Assembly (NCBI RefSeq): GCF_018446385.1 | Contig: NW_024589883.1 | Coordinates: 28,249 to 92,248, forward strand | Direction of reading: 5' to 3' | Length of the DNA stretch: 64,000 bases | Source of the DNA: Zingiber officinale | Lineage: Eukaryota; Streptophyta; Magnoliopsida; Zingiberales; Zingiberaceae | In this document: piece after piece, positions 45,643 through 58,509 of the stretch | Numbering within the stretch: position 1 is the first letter of the stretch | Layout of the letters: every line of letters begins with the position of its first letter | The notes under the pieces: generated by a model | Database searches by the model: none | What the model was told of the DNA's origin: nothing | The model's input: the letters and a program-made list of their open reading frames with translations, nothing else | Program-made: the position numbers and the translations under genes

Positions 45643-46466
45643 ATTTCCACGTGCCTGACTTCACTCACCAGGTATTTCCACTGCCCGACTTCACTCACCG
45701 GAACTTTCACCTGCCTAGCTTCACTCACTAGGACTTTCACCTAGCTTTACTCACTAGGATTTCCCAAGTGCCTAGCTTCACTCACTAGGTCTTTCACCTG
45801 ACTTCACTCACCAGGATTTCCAACTGCCTAGCTTCACTCACTAGGACTTTCCATCTGCTCGATTTCACTCATCAAGATTTTCACAACTGCCTAGTTTCAC
45901 TCACTAGGATTTTTACAACTGTTTAGCTTCACTCACTAGGTCTTTTATCTAGCTTTACTCACCAGGATTTTCAGTCCGTCTGGCTTCACTCACGAGGACT
46001 CCCCAGTCAAGTATCCGGTCAATCTTGCCCTACTTGACTCTTCTTCACATCTAACTGATCAATCCTTGACCAGGGGGGAATTGTATCAACAATTTTCCCA
46101 AACAGACAATTGCATTTGCAATCTCCATGTATTGTCAAACATCAAAACTCAAATACTAAGACTTAAGCTTAAGCCAACTCATGTTTAGTTAATTTGGTCA
46201 ACCTGACCCAGGGGATATTGCACCAACATATCCTAGTATAAATTTTTTATGCTTATAAGTACGTTTGATCAAATATATATATAGTCTTATTTGTTTCTAA
46301 AAAAACCTAATCTTCCATTCATCCTCCTTTATTTTTGTCTCGACAAATTTTTTTCATCGTTGTTCACATTGACATTTCATCAAACAACTATCAGTTAAAA
46401 AATAAAACCATCCTAAAACACATAAAATTCACATCTTTAATTTGAAATTAAAAACTTACTTTACCA

Positions 46467-46873
46467 CTAAGAACACATCGACACTCCTATGATCGGATTC
46501 TCCCTCCGGCGAAGAATTGATGAAGTTAGTCTCATCCTCTGGAAATACTCATTTTCCTCCTCTGTGATCGGCTTCTTCGACTTGTAAGGCTTTACCTCTA
46601 ATAATAACAAGAAATTTAAAAAAGAGATCAAATACTGAAAAATAAACACAAAAATACAACGCAACGATATATAGATCATGAAAAGAGAGTGAACAGAGTG
46701 TTAGAGTTAGGATGGATTAGGAAAGCTCACCCCCATTGCCCTTTTAAAAATAAACAGAGTTGATTACTATGAATCGGTGTAAAGCTCCGTCTTGATCTCA
46801 AATTGTTGTCGACTTACCGTGTCTCTTTGATTTGTTGGACAGAGGTGAAGGGATGATGACAGATAACTACCAT
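46467..46873 (-). CDS. Tentative small protein gene, unrecognised
   Basis: Minus-strand model: exon 1 46873-46818 (MVVICHHPFTSVQQIKET plus two bases) ends in a strong donor, ACACG|GTAAGT. A 10-base microexon at 46740-46731 is followed by GTGAGC. The last exon, 46595-46467, encodes VKPYKSKKPITEEENEYFQR and ends GVSMCS-stop. This closes in frame at about 64 residues. The last exon has protein-like composition and codon use (a charged EEENEYFQRM helix). I do not recognise the family. It could be a small gene sharing a divergent promoter with STE24 (start codons 543 bases apart), a decayed fragment, or chance. The microexon is the weakest part. Confidence 0.3.
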
Positions 46874-47416
46874 CGGTGCTCCGATGATGGAGGAAATGGA
46901 GATGAAAGAGAAAGACTTAGAGATTTATTTTATTTTATTTTTTTTTGAAAAAAATAAAATAAAAAAGAGGGGTATTATGAAAAATAAAAAAAAATTACAT
47001 GATTTAGACAATTTAAAAATGTGCTACTTGTTTTTTTTTTTTTATATAATATGCGAAACCCGCTGCGTCGTTTGGTAATTAATTATAATGATAAAGTCAA
47101 TATAAAAAAACTAAATACAGACAAGTTCACGGTTTATACTTTATACTTTAAAAAAGTTTTTCTCGGGCAGCAATTAAGCAAAACTAATAAAATAAAGGAC
47201 CTATTTAACATGAAATTTACGGTCATTAGGTCGCAATTAGTTCCCCATCGAGCAGTTTCTACGCGATCGCAGACGACGCAGTTCTCGGCAACGTCGGCCG
47301 CTTCTCTCCATTCCCCCGACCAGACGCTGCTCTACACGGCTGCTGTAGTCTCCGACAGCCGCTGTTCTTCTTCTTCTTCTTCCTCTTCTTCCTCTTCCTC
47401 TTCCTCTCCGCAAAAG
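46874..47416. other. Upstream region of STE24, with a CTT/TCC microsatellite in the probable 5' UTR
   Basis: AT-rich with A/T homopolymers to about 47220, then GC-balanced sequence that is probably the 5' UTR. A run of TTC/TCC trinucleotides occupies about 47366-47408, immediately before the start codon. Confidence 0.55.
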
Positions 47417-50400
47417 ATGGAGTTCCCTTACCTCGAGGCTGTCCTAGGTGGGCACTTTCTCTTGCCTCTGTTGATCTCCCATGGGTTTTGGGGTTGACCC
47501 ATTGGGCTTGCTCGATTTCGAGTTCCTGGTTCATCCACGAGATTTCGTGATTGGGAAATGCAAGGCGTTTGTCGGATTTTCGCCCTTCTATTTCTGCTGC
47601 TTCAATTTTCATTTCCATGTTGATTTTTTTTCTTTTTTTAAAAAATATAGATCGTTGTTTATTTTGGTGTCTGCGATATAAGGAAGACACCTGAGGTGGA
47701 TCAAAAGTCCTGTTTCGTTCGATTTGTGTTGTTCATCTCATATTTCAGTACCGTGATTGGTCACTAGGTTTTATGAACAATGTCTTGAAAAGACTGAGAC
47801 TTTCCTTCTACCAACAACGAAAGGACGTGAGTTCAAATTATTTGGGTTTATCGGTATGAATTTGATCCCACCATTGAACTTCATTGAGGTTTTCCTGCTA
47901 GATTCAGTACAAATATTAATACGTTTTTCTTTCTAAAATGATTGGACCGTGTACTGGAATATGGAGAATCTTTTCACATTTTCATCCTTTGTGATTAACA
48001 TCTTGCTAAATTATTAACTTCACATTTCACATACCAGCAAATTGACTCACCATATTACAATTCAGTGATCTATGTCTGATATGAAACCTGATTTGCAGTT
48101 TTTCTTACACACAAAGGCATTGGGATTTCAACAGTTCTTAATTGTACAAGATGTTTGTTGTGGATCATTTGTTCTGTAGATGATGGATATTCTTGATGAT
48201 TTGAGCAATTTACTGGTTGCATTTTTTTATTCAAAATTGGATGAGAAGATGGTCTAGTGTGTTATTTTGTCATTGACTAATTTTTCACTTTATGGCAGGC
48301 TTTATGATCTGTATGTATATCTTTGAAACATACTTAGATATTCGGCAACATGCAGCTCTTAAACTACCCAACTTACCTAAGCCGCTGCTGGGAGTAATTA
48401 GTGATGAAAAATTTGAAAGAGCTCGAGCTTATAGCATCGATAAAAGGTTTATTTTATTTACTTATCTTATTAATACTGATGATTTTGCCCCAAATGATGC
48501 AGTTTTAGTAATGTGCGGTCTTTTGTGCACAACCAAATTTAATACTTATTGCTTTGGTTTAGGTTACTTTTCAGGTATTATGTTAGCTAGACCATTTTTC
48601 ATCTTGATAACATGTCTCTTGTCTTTGATTCTTCAGCTACTTTCACTTTGTTCATGAAGCTGTGACCATAGTGATGGACACTGCAATTCTATACTATAAA
48701 ATATTACCTTGGTTTTGGAAGGTAAAGTAATAGCCTTTGTTTTGTTTTATATTTAACATTTTCTTATTATTGTTTCATTTGTAATATATATTTCACAACA
48801 GCTATCTGGGAACTTTGCTTTGTACATCGGTTTAAATCCAAAGAATGAAATCATACATACATTGTCATTTCTGGCTGGTGTTATGGTTTGGTCACAGGTA
48901 TGTATTTATTCTTCTTAACAACCTTCAGGTCATCAACATTTTTTTCTTCTGATATTTACCCTCATTAACATTCTTGCATACTCATGATAGTTGAACAAGA
49001 TCATAATATAGTTCTTTTAAAGTTCAAATGAGTATGACTTAGTGATATTATTCAGTGGTTTTTAAAGTTCAAATGACATTCTTGCACCAGTCCAATTTGG
49101 TTATGGTGTGAGCAACTTTACAAAGAATTGGAGCAAAAATTTAAAAATCTAAGATCTCACCTAAACCATTAAACTGTACTTTTGTTCTTCATTCTGTTGC
49201 ACTTAAAGTATCTTCTGAATTTTGCATGTTTGAATCTATAAGCTATTGGATAAATATGTTAGGGAACCTAAGCAGATTAGTGTGACATCATATCTATTTT
49301 TTTGCTGTTATGAAGGAAGTTCAATTGGGTTACTTCTTGACAATTATTAAATTTTAGAATTAAAATTACACTTACTATTGGCAATTGCTATTTTTGGTGA
49401 TAAACTTTGTGCTCAGGGATTCTCTTTTACACAATAATGTATTTACCCCTATGGCTTCCATCGTGCAGATAACTGATTTGCCATTTTCGCTTTATTCTAC
49501 ATTTGTGATTGAGGCACGACATGGGTTTAACAAGGTTTGTCAACTTCAATTCTCTTTTCTATATGATAATTTTGTAATTTTTTTTTTATGATTTTGATCA
49601 AAACTTAGATGCTAACTTAGGTTAGTTTTAATTTTGTGCACTTTGTGCAGCAATCACTACACTTAGTTTTAATTTCGTGCACTTCGTGCAGCAATCACTA
49701 CGGCTTTTTCTGATGGACATGTTTAAGGGAGTTTGCATCTCTATCTTCCTTGGCCCACCAATTGTTGCAGCAATTATAGTCATAGTCCAGGTTATAATCT
49801 TGAGCCATTTATATAAGCTGATTGTTGGCGAGATTGAGGCTTATTTTCTATAATTTGTCAATATTTTTCAATTTTTACTCTGGTTTGCTGCAGAAAGGAG
49901 GTCCATACCTGGCAATATATCTTTGGGTTTTCATCCTTGTTCTTTGCCTCGCGATGATGACAGTGTATCCCATTTTAATAGCGCCTCTGTTTAATAAGTT
50001 CACTCCTGTAAGTATCTTTTTGCCACTTAGTCGCTTAGTTGTTTGTATGCAGAGCATATAATGGCATAATGCTAATTTACTTTCTTATATGTTATAGATT
50101 ATAATATGTTGAAGAATACTCCGGCTATGACTTGACACGATGGTCTTCTAGGCTCTAGCAATTAGTAGATAAAAAAACACAAATGCAGCACACACTTTTT
50201 GCATTTCATCCATCACATATGGACCCTTTATAGTCTCAATTATTTGAAAGCTTTTTTCTCTAGCTAGTATTATAAGTTGCATGTTTTTTTGTTATTAAGC
50301 ATTAATAAACTTATAGAATTAAGGCAATCCAAAATATATTTATTAGCTTGTGTAATCACTTTTTAACAGCTTCCCGCTGGAGAGCTGAGGGAGAAAATAG

Positions 50401-53400
50401 AAAAGCTTGCTGCTTCACTGAAGTTCCCTTTGAAGAAGCTCTTTGTTGTTGATGGATCGACAAGGTCTAAACATAGCAATGTGAGCGATTTTTTTTATAT
50501 GAAACTTGAATTTCGTTTTTTACTAATAATATTATATGTTTTATTCAGCATTGAATCTCGCTGATGATTTCCTTATTTCAATCCCATTGTTGTAGTAGTT
50601 GTCTGTTCAATGTAAATTTTCTTCATGGTTAAACATACTATTTGTGACAAAATGAGTGAAAGTGGCTTCTTATCTGAGCTGTTTGAGAGGTAGTGAATAA
50701 AACTTACCCATGACACAGATCCATCCTGTTTTAAGATGAAGTCAGAAGTTGTGGACAGACCTTTTTAGTAGCCAAATGTTAGATAGTTTCTCATTGCTTA
50801 GCATTGAATTTGCCACGCTTGATACATATTCTTTGGGCTATGTGTTGTTTGTGTTTTTGACAATCGTGGGAATCTTGTCCAGCATTCAGTATCTGTGCTT
50901 CTCAGGGTAATTAAATTCTCATGGTTGGTTCTATTATGTTCACATTCTGCTCATTGCAAATTCTTGGTCTATTTTTGAGGCAATTGTCCATTATATTGTG
51001 AAAAATGACAATGAAATTGTGGAAAGCTGACTTATGTTGACTTACAATGGTTTCTTTAAAAGTAAAGCTGCAAAAGTAAAGTGCGGCACATTAAGCATAC
51101 CCTTGATCCTGCAGTGTTTTGGGTTTGTGCGTTTGGTGGCTATTGACATAGTTTCTGTATCGGGAAATTCTTTCGATAGATGAATTGCATATGTTGATGA
51201 AATGTAGTTGCTGTCCTTAGTGTCTCTCTCTTGAAGTGTTTTGAATGATATGTTTAATTGGAAAAGATTTCTTAGTCTTAACAAATTGTCCTTGATATCA
51301 AGTATGATTTCTTTGATTGATTTGCAAGAGCACAAGTCAGCGTCTCTCTGAGCAATAGTTTCTTACTGTTGCTTCTCATATAGAAGTCTACCTAAGTTAT
51401 AATCTTTACTTGTTAGCTGCTCTTCAAGCAATCTGAAGATTTACCAGATACTGTGCATTAGACATTGGTTTGACAATGGACCTATTTGATAAAAGGTTTC
51501 TGGATCACGAATTTATAGTCCTATTTGTGTAAATATTTTTAACTTACAGACCTAAATGCACAACACTGCAGAAAAATTCTTGTATTGGGAGCTAAATTTT
51601 CTGTACTACGAGTCTGTCCCTCTCTTTTGTATTTACATAGTATAGGCTCTGGTACAAAGTCTGGGTACTGGTGAATTCCATTCTCTTACTACTTCCACAT
51701 ATATAGAATATTACCTGCTATCCATGTGATCGCATATTGCTTCAATCAATCATTTGCCTTATCTAGATCACACTAATTTGCTCCTTCACATAAATACTTT
51801 TGATATCCATTAGAACAAAAAATATTTTTTTCCCATACAATTGGCAGTATTTTAGATGTTATTTGCATTTGTTATTCATCCTATGATAAGTGAATTTTAT
51901 TTTTTATGATTTTATTATGTTGATTAAGCTCTTAAATATTATGTAAATCATATTTTACTTAACAGGATTGCATATGTATCTGTGCATGTGCTTGCATAAT
52001 GCAAATGCACTATGCAATGATTTAACCTAATATCCACCTCACACAAGCTCTAATTCTTTATGTATTTTCTACTCAACAGGCTTATATGTATGGATTTTTA
52101 AAGAATAAACGTATTGTTCTCTATGACACCTTGATCCAACAGGTTTGTTTTGGTTCAACTTTCATTTGTATTTATTTTTCACTTCATTATCTGTTGGCGC
52201 TCTTCATAAAATGAACGAAAATATAACAAATTTCTTCTTCTTGTAAAATTCTTCAATAAGAAACAAATAGTTTGCTTAACAGATATAGGAGAAACATGAA
52301 TCTCATTGTGTGAATATATTGACTTAGTTCTTTAGGATCTTGATAATTTAAATTGAGACATTAGCATGTTAGTCCTAATTTATTTTGCCTTATCAGGAAT
52401 CATGTTCGAACTAACTGTCAACCTAGTTATTATTCACCAAGTTTTGATATCTCTGCCTTATACAATATCTAATTTCTCGTAATGAAATGGAAAATTTGCA
52501 GCATAATTGAGTATTTATCAGCATAATTGAGAAAAAAGAACTTTGTATTTCTTTCTGTGTTAAAGCTTATTATGATGACCTTATTTCAGTTGGTTCCAAG
52601 GTGGTATTTCTTTTGCTCGACGTGATGCTTCATTTCTAGGATTACTTGATTTTCTTGCTTCTCTCTCCATGCTCAATCTACCTTTACAATAGTTCTCTTT
52701 TATCTTTCTCTTTGTGAGCATCCCATGTTTTGATTTGTAAATTAATTACCCAAGGCTTTGTTGATATGCAAATTTTGCAAGGTTGAATTTCATTCTGATC
52801 GTGTTCCTATTTAAAAGTTAATTTTCTTCCATATAGAAATTGAACTCACTCAAAATTACCAATTTTGTTAATAATAAACTGGTTGATCAAATATGTTACT
52901 TAGATGAGTCTGATGACTGAGCACAAACACTATTGATATTTCATCGGAACTAAATGCTTTTCCATTGCTGAATATTTAAAATAAAAAATTTTGGTAGTGC
53001 AAAGATGAAGAGGAAGTTGTTGCAGTTATTGCCCATGAACTTGGACATTGGAAACTCAATCACACAATGTATTCTTTCATTGCTGTTCAGGTGCTTTTTT
53101 ATACTCCACTTCAATATTTCTGAAGCTTCTTATCATGTTTAATGCCATAATATTTGTAAAATCATGATTTTGATTTTGACATCTGATATAATTTAGTTGT
53201 TTAAGTTGCTAAGCATGTGTATTTTGTTAATTAGGAGGATTAATTTACAGCATTGAATTAATGTTACTACCTGCAATAGGGAGTGACTTAATGAAGACTT
53301 TCAAATTTGCTTGCTAAATCCTTTTTTGCCTACTTAAGCTTTTCTTCCCCATTTTTTCTTCTTTCCTTTTTTTTTTTTACTTATAGGCATCCCCAAGGTT

Positions 53401-56400
53401 CTCTCATTTTTGGTCACGTGAGGGGTGCAGGGGCCACACCCTTGCTTCCTTCCCAATTTTATACATTAAGAGGTACTGGATTTTGGCAGGCTTGGTAATA
53501 GTAGCTTCCTGTCCTTCAATGAAAAGTAGTGTCATGAAGGAGTAAGGAGAGGTATAGGGCATAGAAGCTGTGGGTAGTGTTGAGAAGTTTCATGAAGGAG
53601 ATAGGTGAGAAAACAAGTGATTAACAGAGTAATCCTGGTTACTGGGTGGCAATTTGGAGGACACGAGGATAAGCATCATAAGGGCAGGTCTCACAACTTA
53701 TTGAATGTGATTGCTACAAGCAATGTATTCGAAGGCACTAGTCCAACTAGGTACTAAGACATAATAGGACCTAAGAGGCAAGGTGCAAGGCGTAGGAACA
53801 TGCATAATTGTTGAATCATACAAATTCACAATTTGTATCATTGATGCACATTATAATTCACATATGAAACATTCAATTTTCACCCATGAATCAGAAATCA
53901 AAAGAATGGGATAAATATGTGGTTTTAATGCTCATCTACCTCCTATGTACTATCTAAAAGATTCAATTATCCTTGTCATGCAAAAAATTATATTGTCATT
54001 AGCATCACAAGGCTTCTAACTTTCATCACAAGACTTGTATTTTTTTTTCTGTTGTTTGTCATCTGTCTTCTAAGATGGAAGATGCAAAAAAATGGTTACA
54101 GCACAAACTATGAAAAGCATTTTGCATGCATTATGACGGAAAGATACTTATTGGAGGATTTTAAGTTATTCTCTAGGTGGGTTTAGTGTGCCATGGAGCC
54201 TTTTTACACTTTGGTGAACTCACGATGCCTCAATTTAAAGGTGCATAAGAACTGGAGCCTAGACGCAGATTCAAAATATTGGCTGCAAGGCCTGGATCTT
54301 AACTGGCATTTAGATTTGTCAAGGTGTTGATTGGATCTGTCGTGTGGTTGTGAGCATTATTTTCACCCAATCTGAGGATTTTGTATTTGATTTTCAGAAC
54401 AAAGATCTAGAGGAAGCAGCAAAGGTGTGATCTAGGGATTTAATGACCTGGTTCGCATTGCATGATACACAAAATAGGTGTAGCCAGGGATCATGCAGAA
54501 ATAGAAAGTAGGCTGTGATAGTGTGGTTGGTCTTGATCCTATCATTCAACATTTTTTGGCTCATGGATACAATGGACCAATGGTATAAGGAAGGATTCTG
54601 TGAGGATTCATGCTACATGCTATCTAACCGCCAAGAGTTGGTAGATATCATGATCTGTGTGTGTGTGTGTGTGTGGGGGGGGGGGAATGAGGAGAACAGC
54701 GGAGGTAAGGTCGTATGATTTCAATAGATTTGAGCCCTCCCCTCAAGGTGATCGAAGTGGAAGAAATCTTTAATGTAATATTTGTTCTGATTTGTACAAC
54801 TATATTTGAGGCCTAAATAAAATACCTAATGGCTAAACTTGCGATATGAAATCAATTAACTCAGATAGAGAATAATTACCAAATGGTAGTTATTAAGATT
54901 GCAAATGCCCACGTATATCTTGATAATGTTTGTAAATTTGAAGGATTTCTGTTTAGTGCTTATCCCAAATGTTTTCTCATCAATTTTTACCAAGGATCAG
55001 GACAATTTTCTCCGGCTTCAATGAGCACAACCATGAATATGTTCTCGTAATTGCTTTGTTGTAATAGCAAAGATAGATAAATTTGATTGTAAGAATCATG
55101 TTTTTATCTTTAACATTTATCTATCAATTATTTTATTCATGATAAATCATGTCCATCTTGAGCATTTGTGTATCAATTGTTTTATCCATGATAATTGGAG
55201 AGTTATGTCTCTGTTCCTTAAACATATCCTATTAAATGCATATATGCAGTAGTAAAACATCCATTAAAGTTACCCTTCGGCAATACTATTTGTTTTAGGG
55301 ACTGATGCAATTGTATTGGTATCAAAAACATGAAGATTATGTACTAAATACTTTTGGTTCCTTTACTGGTAGACTTTTTTATTTTTGTTGTGGTAAGAGG
55401 CTCAGGTTGAGCTTTTATAAATTGAGAAAGCTAAAAGTTACCTTTGTCTGATATCCTAATACTACCTGACTGCTATGACTTAATAACTTGTTTATTTATT
55501 TTTGCAGATTCTCACACTTTTGCAATTTGGAGGATACACTCTTGTGAGGAACTCAAAAGATCTTTTTGAAAGTTTTGGCTTTGATACTCAGCCAATACTT
55601 ATTGGTCTCATAATATTTCAGGTGTCTTTCCTCTGCATTTTGTTTTATTTTCAATGCTTTCATTATAGTAACATCTCTTCTATTAGTAGTATCCTTACCA
55701 GCGTTCTACATAATATTTACTAATTTCTTTTTCTTTTTTTTGGACTTAAAAGTTAGTCAGTTGACTTTAGTATCCCCTTAATTTACTTTGCAACTAACTT
55801 GGAAAGTTATTCTTAAGTGAAAGTGGAGTTGGTACAGCATGTTGATTTTAATTGAAGATCATGTTTAATTATAGAAATGCTGATAATTTTAACAATAATA
55901 ATAGCAAATTCACCTTTGTTCAATTTGTTCCAATTCATGTTGAAAATGACACATGCGGAAAATTTGAACTACAAAATTTGAAAGGGTAGAACTATGTAGC
56001 TTTCTGAGGTCGAGTACTATTTCTGCTTCCTTTGTTTTGGTATTGTCTGTCTGTTCAGTGTCTTGAAGATTGGAATAAATGAATAATCCTTGTAAGAGGT
56101 ACTGTGGTATATCTTGAAATTAGAACTTGTGGATGGAGCAGTGTTATAGATGAGAAATATTACTGCACTAGTAGCTTTGAAACGAACAAAATGTTTGACC
56201 AAATTATACATGACATAGATGGCAAGTCAAACCAAGTGCCTTGAACTTTCATCATGGCATGACTCTTTAATTCTGTATCTTAAATCTCATGTAGATATCA
56301 CTGCCTTGTTTTTAATTATTAGTGCAGGTTCCTTATTGCCATGTGTCTACACAGGAGCACCATGTGCAATGTGTTTAGATTGACAGCATCACATTGTACT

Positions 56401-57001
56401 AATTTAGAGTATCTTATTTCCAGCATACTGTTATACCCCTCCAGCACCTTCTGAACTTTGGTCTCAATCTTGTAAGCCGGACATTCGAATTTCAGGTACT
56501 TTAGTTAGTATGTTATTATCCTGTAACAATGGAGTTATTTGGTTTCCATCATAGATGTTCATATTGTTTTCTTACCTCGGTACGCCGTGTATTCTTAAAT
56601 GTAATTTTATGTGCATAATAGGCTGATGCTTTTGCCAAGAAACTAGGTTATGCCAAACCGCTTCGTGCAGGCCTTGTCAAATTGCAAGTGAGTTTTAGTA
56701 ACCTTCTCTTTGCATTTGATATTCCTTCATCGCCTCGCGTTTTCTTATCTAGATTGCAACGTAAACACTTGAGTAGTTTTCTGCTTTCCTCTGCTAATCT
56801 CCGAATGCCCGCTGATAGAATTTATGATTTGAGATATCATTCTGGGTCACACATCTTTTTTTTTCCGTCCCCATTCAGGAGGAGAACCTTTCTGCCATGA
56901 ACACTGATCCATGGTATTCAGCATACCATTACTCCCATCCACCTCTTGTTGAAAGATTAGCTGCAATCGAAGAACCTGAGACAGCTAAGAAAGAGGACTA
57001 G
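47417..57001 (+). CDS. STE24: CAAX prenyl protease 1, STE24/FACE-1 type
   Basis: Integral ER-membrane zinc metalloprotease (M48) that removes the aaX tripeptide from prenylated CaaX proteins. Fourteen exons: 47417-47447, 48299-48446, 48637-48721, 48802-48897, 49469-49534, 49692-49790, 49894-50007, 50370-50480, 52080-52142, 52998-53090, 55508-55621, 56424-56495, 56622-56687, 56879-57001. All are GT-AG and in frame, 426 residues, close to the plant family length. The zinc site HELGH is at 284-288 and the third ligand is E362 in FEFQADAF. Several transmembrane helices include FMICMYIFETYL, SIFLGPPIVAAIIVIV and AIYLWVFILVLCLAMM. Other conserved blocks are KSYFHFVHEAVT, DLPFSLYSTFVIEARHGFNK and KFPLKKLFVVDGSTRSKHSN. 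Oddity: the acceptor of exon 6 is duplicated (see repeat at 49620-49702). Confidence 0.97.
49620..49702 (+). repeat. 41-bp tandem duplication spanning the exon 6 acceptor of STE24
   Basis: TTAGTTTTAATTT-GTGCACTT-GTGCAG followed by CAATCACTAC occurs twice, with acceptors at 49650 and 49691. Only the downstream acceptor keeps the frame. Use of the upstream one adds 41 bases and leads to a stop (TTT TTC TGA) soon after. Confidence 0.93.
54655..54686 (+). repeat. GT dinucleotide plus G-run microsatellite in STE24 intron 10
   Basis: About ten GT units pass directly into a run of about eleven G. It is inside the 2.4-kb intron 10 and has no coding role. Confidence 0.9.
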
Positions 57002-57459
57002 TGCGAATGCGTATTGCTCTTAGAACATGAAAAGTTTTGGCCATGTGGTTCAATCGGTTTACATGGATGATATAGATTGCTGCTATGTGCAATGGTAGAC
57101 CGTATTTCTTCATGGTAGTTATCGACGCTGTTTGTTTCCTAGAATTAGGATTGTTATATGTGAATTTGCAAATCTTTCTACTCCTTTAGGATGACACATA
57201 GTGAAAGATGTATTTGCAGATTAATTGGGCATATTTTGAACTGTCTTATTTTTGCTGTGTGGATTAGGGATTTGGAGCTGATAGCCATGATGCTGGTTTA
57301 TTCATTGCAATCAGACTCAGGGATAAAATTTGGAATTGAAAATCTAAGAAGAAATGAAAAGAGAGATTGTTACACTTCACAGATTACGATATATATTTGA
57401 AATAAGGACTGTTTAGTGTTCTTTGGGGTTATTTTGTTCTAGGATATTTTCAATATTAA

Positions 57460-58009
57460 GAGGTTGTTTGGTTAAACTTATTAAAAATAGTTTATAAGTT
57501 GTTTTAGGAGTTTATAAGTTGTTAGATTTTATTTTAAAAATAAGATATTAAAGTGTTTGGATGAATTTATTTTAAATAATTTAAAGATATTAATGTGTTT
57601 AGTATTATAAGATTTTTTTATTAACAAAATTATTAAAAAAAAGATATAATACTATTAAGATATTGTATATAATAGTTTATAATTTTATAATGGGTTAAAC
57701 TTAGATAAAAAAATAAAATTATTTAATAGTTTGATTTAGATTCTTTCAAAAGAATTTAATGATATCATTAATATTTCAAATAAAAATTATAGTTAAAAAT
57801 TGATCAATAATATATATTTGACACTTTTATTTTTCTTAATCTTAAAATAAAATTAGAAAAAAAAATTAAATTTTAATCAAGTCGGAAAATTTATGTATCG
57901 GGTATACTGGGAAAAGAAGTAGGCGTAGAGAGAGAGATTTGAAGAGCTTATAATTTTTAAAATAATTTATAAACTATTTTGTAGAACTTAAGCAGAGCCA
58001 AACACCCTC
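57460..58009. mobile_element. MITE (550 bp) between STE24 and the DUF2358 gene
   Basis: Ends GAGGTTGTTTGGTTAAACTT and, inverted, GAGGGTGTTTGGCTCTGCTT, then AGTTTATAA on both sides. Flanked by TAA (57457-57459 and 58010-58012), a Harbinger/Tourist-like 3-bp duplication. AT-rich interior without a reading frame. The remaining spacer, 57002-57459 and 58010-58509, probably holds the STE24 3' UTR and the promoter of the next gene. Confidence 0.8.
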
Positions 58010-58509
58010 TAATTTAGTAAACAATATAAACTTTTTTATTTGTTACTCATGGAATAATTATCATTTTTATCCAAAATAGCACTTAGTAATTAACTATTAT
58101 AGTTGCACTTTTTAGAGTAGCAAATAAATGGCGAAATTTTATGAAATATTAATTTTATTTAAATTCGAAGTTAAATTTGGTTTGCATTGTTACATCAATT
58201 TGAAATGACAAATTCAAGTATAATTTGAATTATTCAAAGTTGAATGGAAACATATTGGAAATTAAAGTATATTTATTGTATAATATAATAGAGAATAATA
58301 AATATATAAAGTTCATCAGCGGCTGGCAAATAATTGGATAAAATATCGTGTGTTTAAATTTGTCTTGAAAAATTATTAAACATGTTCGATTTTTGAAAGC
58401 CAGGCAACGAGTCTGAGGAGAGAATGGAAGCGGTGACAGGAACTCTACTCTCACCGTTACGGCAAGTATACCATTTCCTTCGCGTTGCCCAGGGCAACAG
58501 TGAAAAGCC

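Larger units (their letters stand above)
44336..46228 (-). mobile_element. Solo LTR (TGTTGG family, copy 3)
   Basis: Ends TGTTAGGGTCGG...TTGCACCAACA. On the minus strand it starts TGTTGGTGCAA like the copy at 36504, has a TATATAAAGG TATA-like box near 44825, and ends CCCTAACA. The flanks GATCT and TATCC match only in the centre, so the target duplication is decayed or wrong. A homopolymer G run lies at about 44387-44397. It holds a palindrome array (44850-45266), a two-tier hairpin array (45310-45642) and TCACTCAC-centred small hairpins (45655-46000). No internal domain. Confidence 0.8.

Noticed and set aside
45310-46000. CRISPR-like regular array
   Set aside because: Units are inverted repeats in a plant LTR without conserved direct repeats or cas genes. 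CRISPR does not apply here.
44331-46233. Target duplication GATCT/TATCC for the third solo LTR
   Set aside because: Only the central ATC matches. Not claimed as a true duplication.
47259-47690. 143-codon minus-strand frame
   Set aside because: It is antisense to STE24 exon 1 and its TTC-rich 5' UTR, giving a Lys/Arg low-complexity product.
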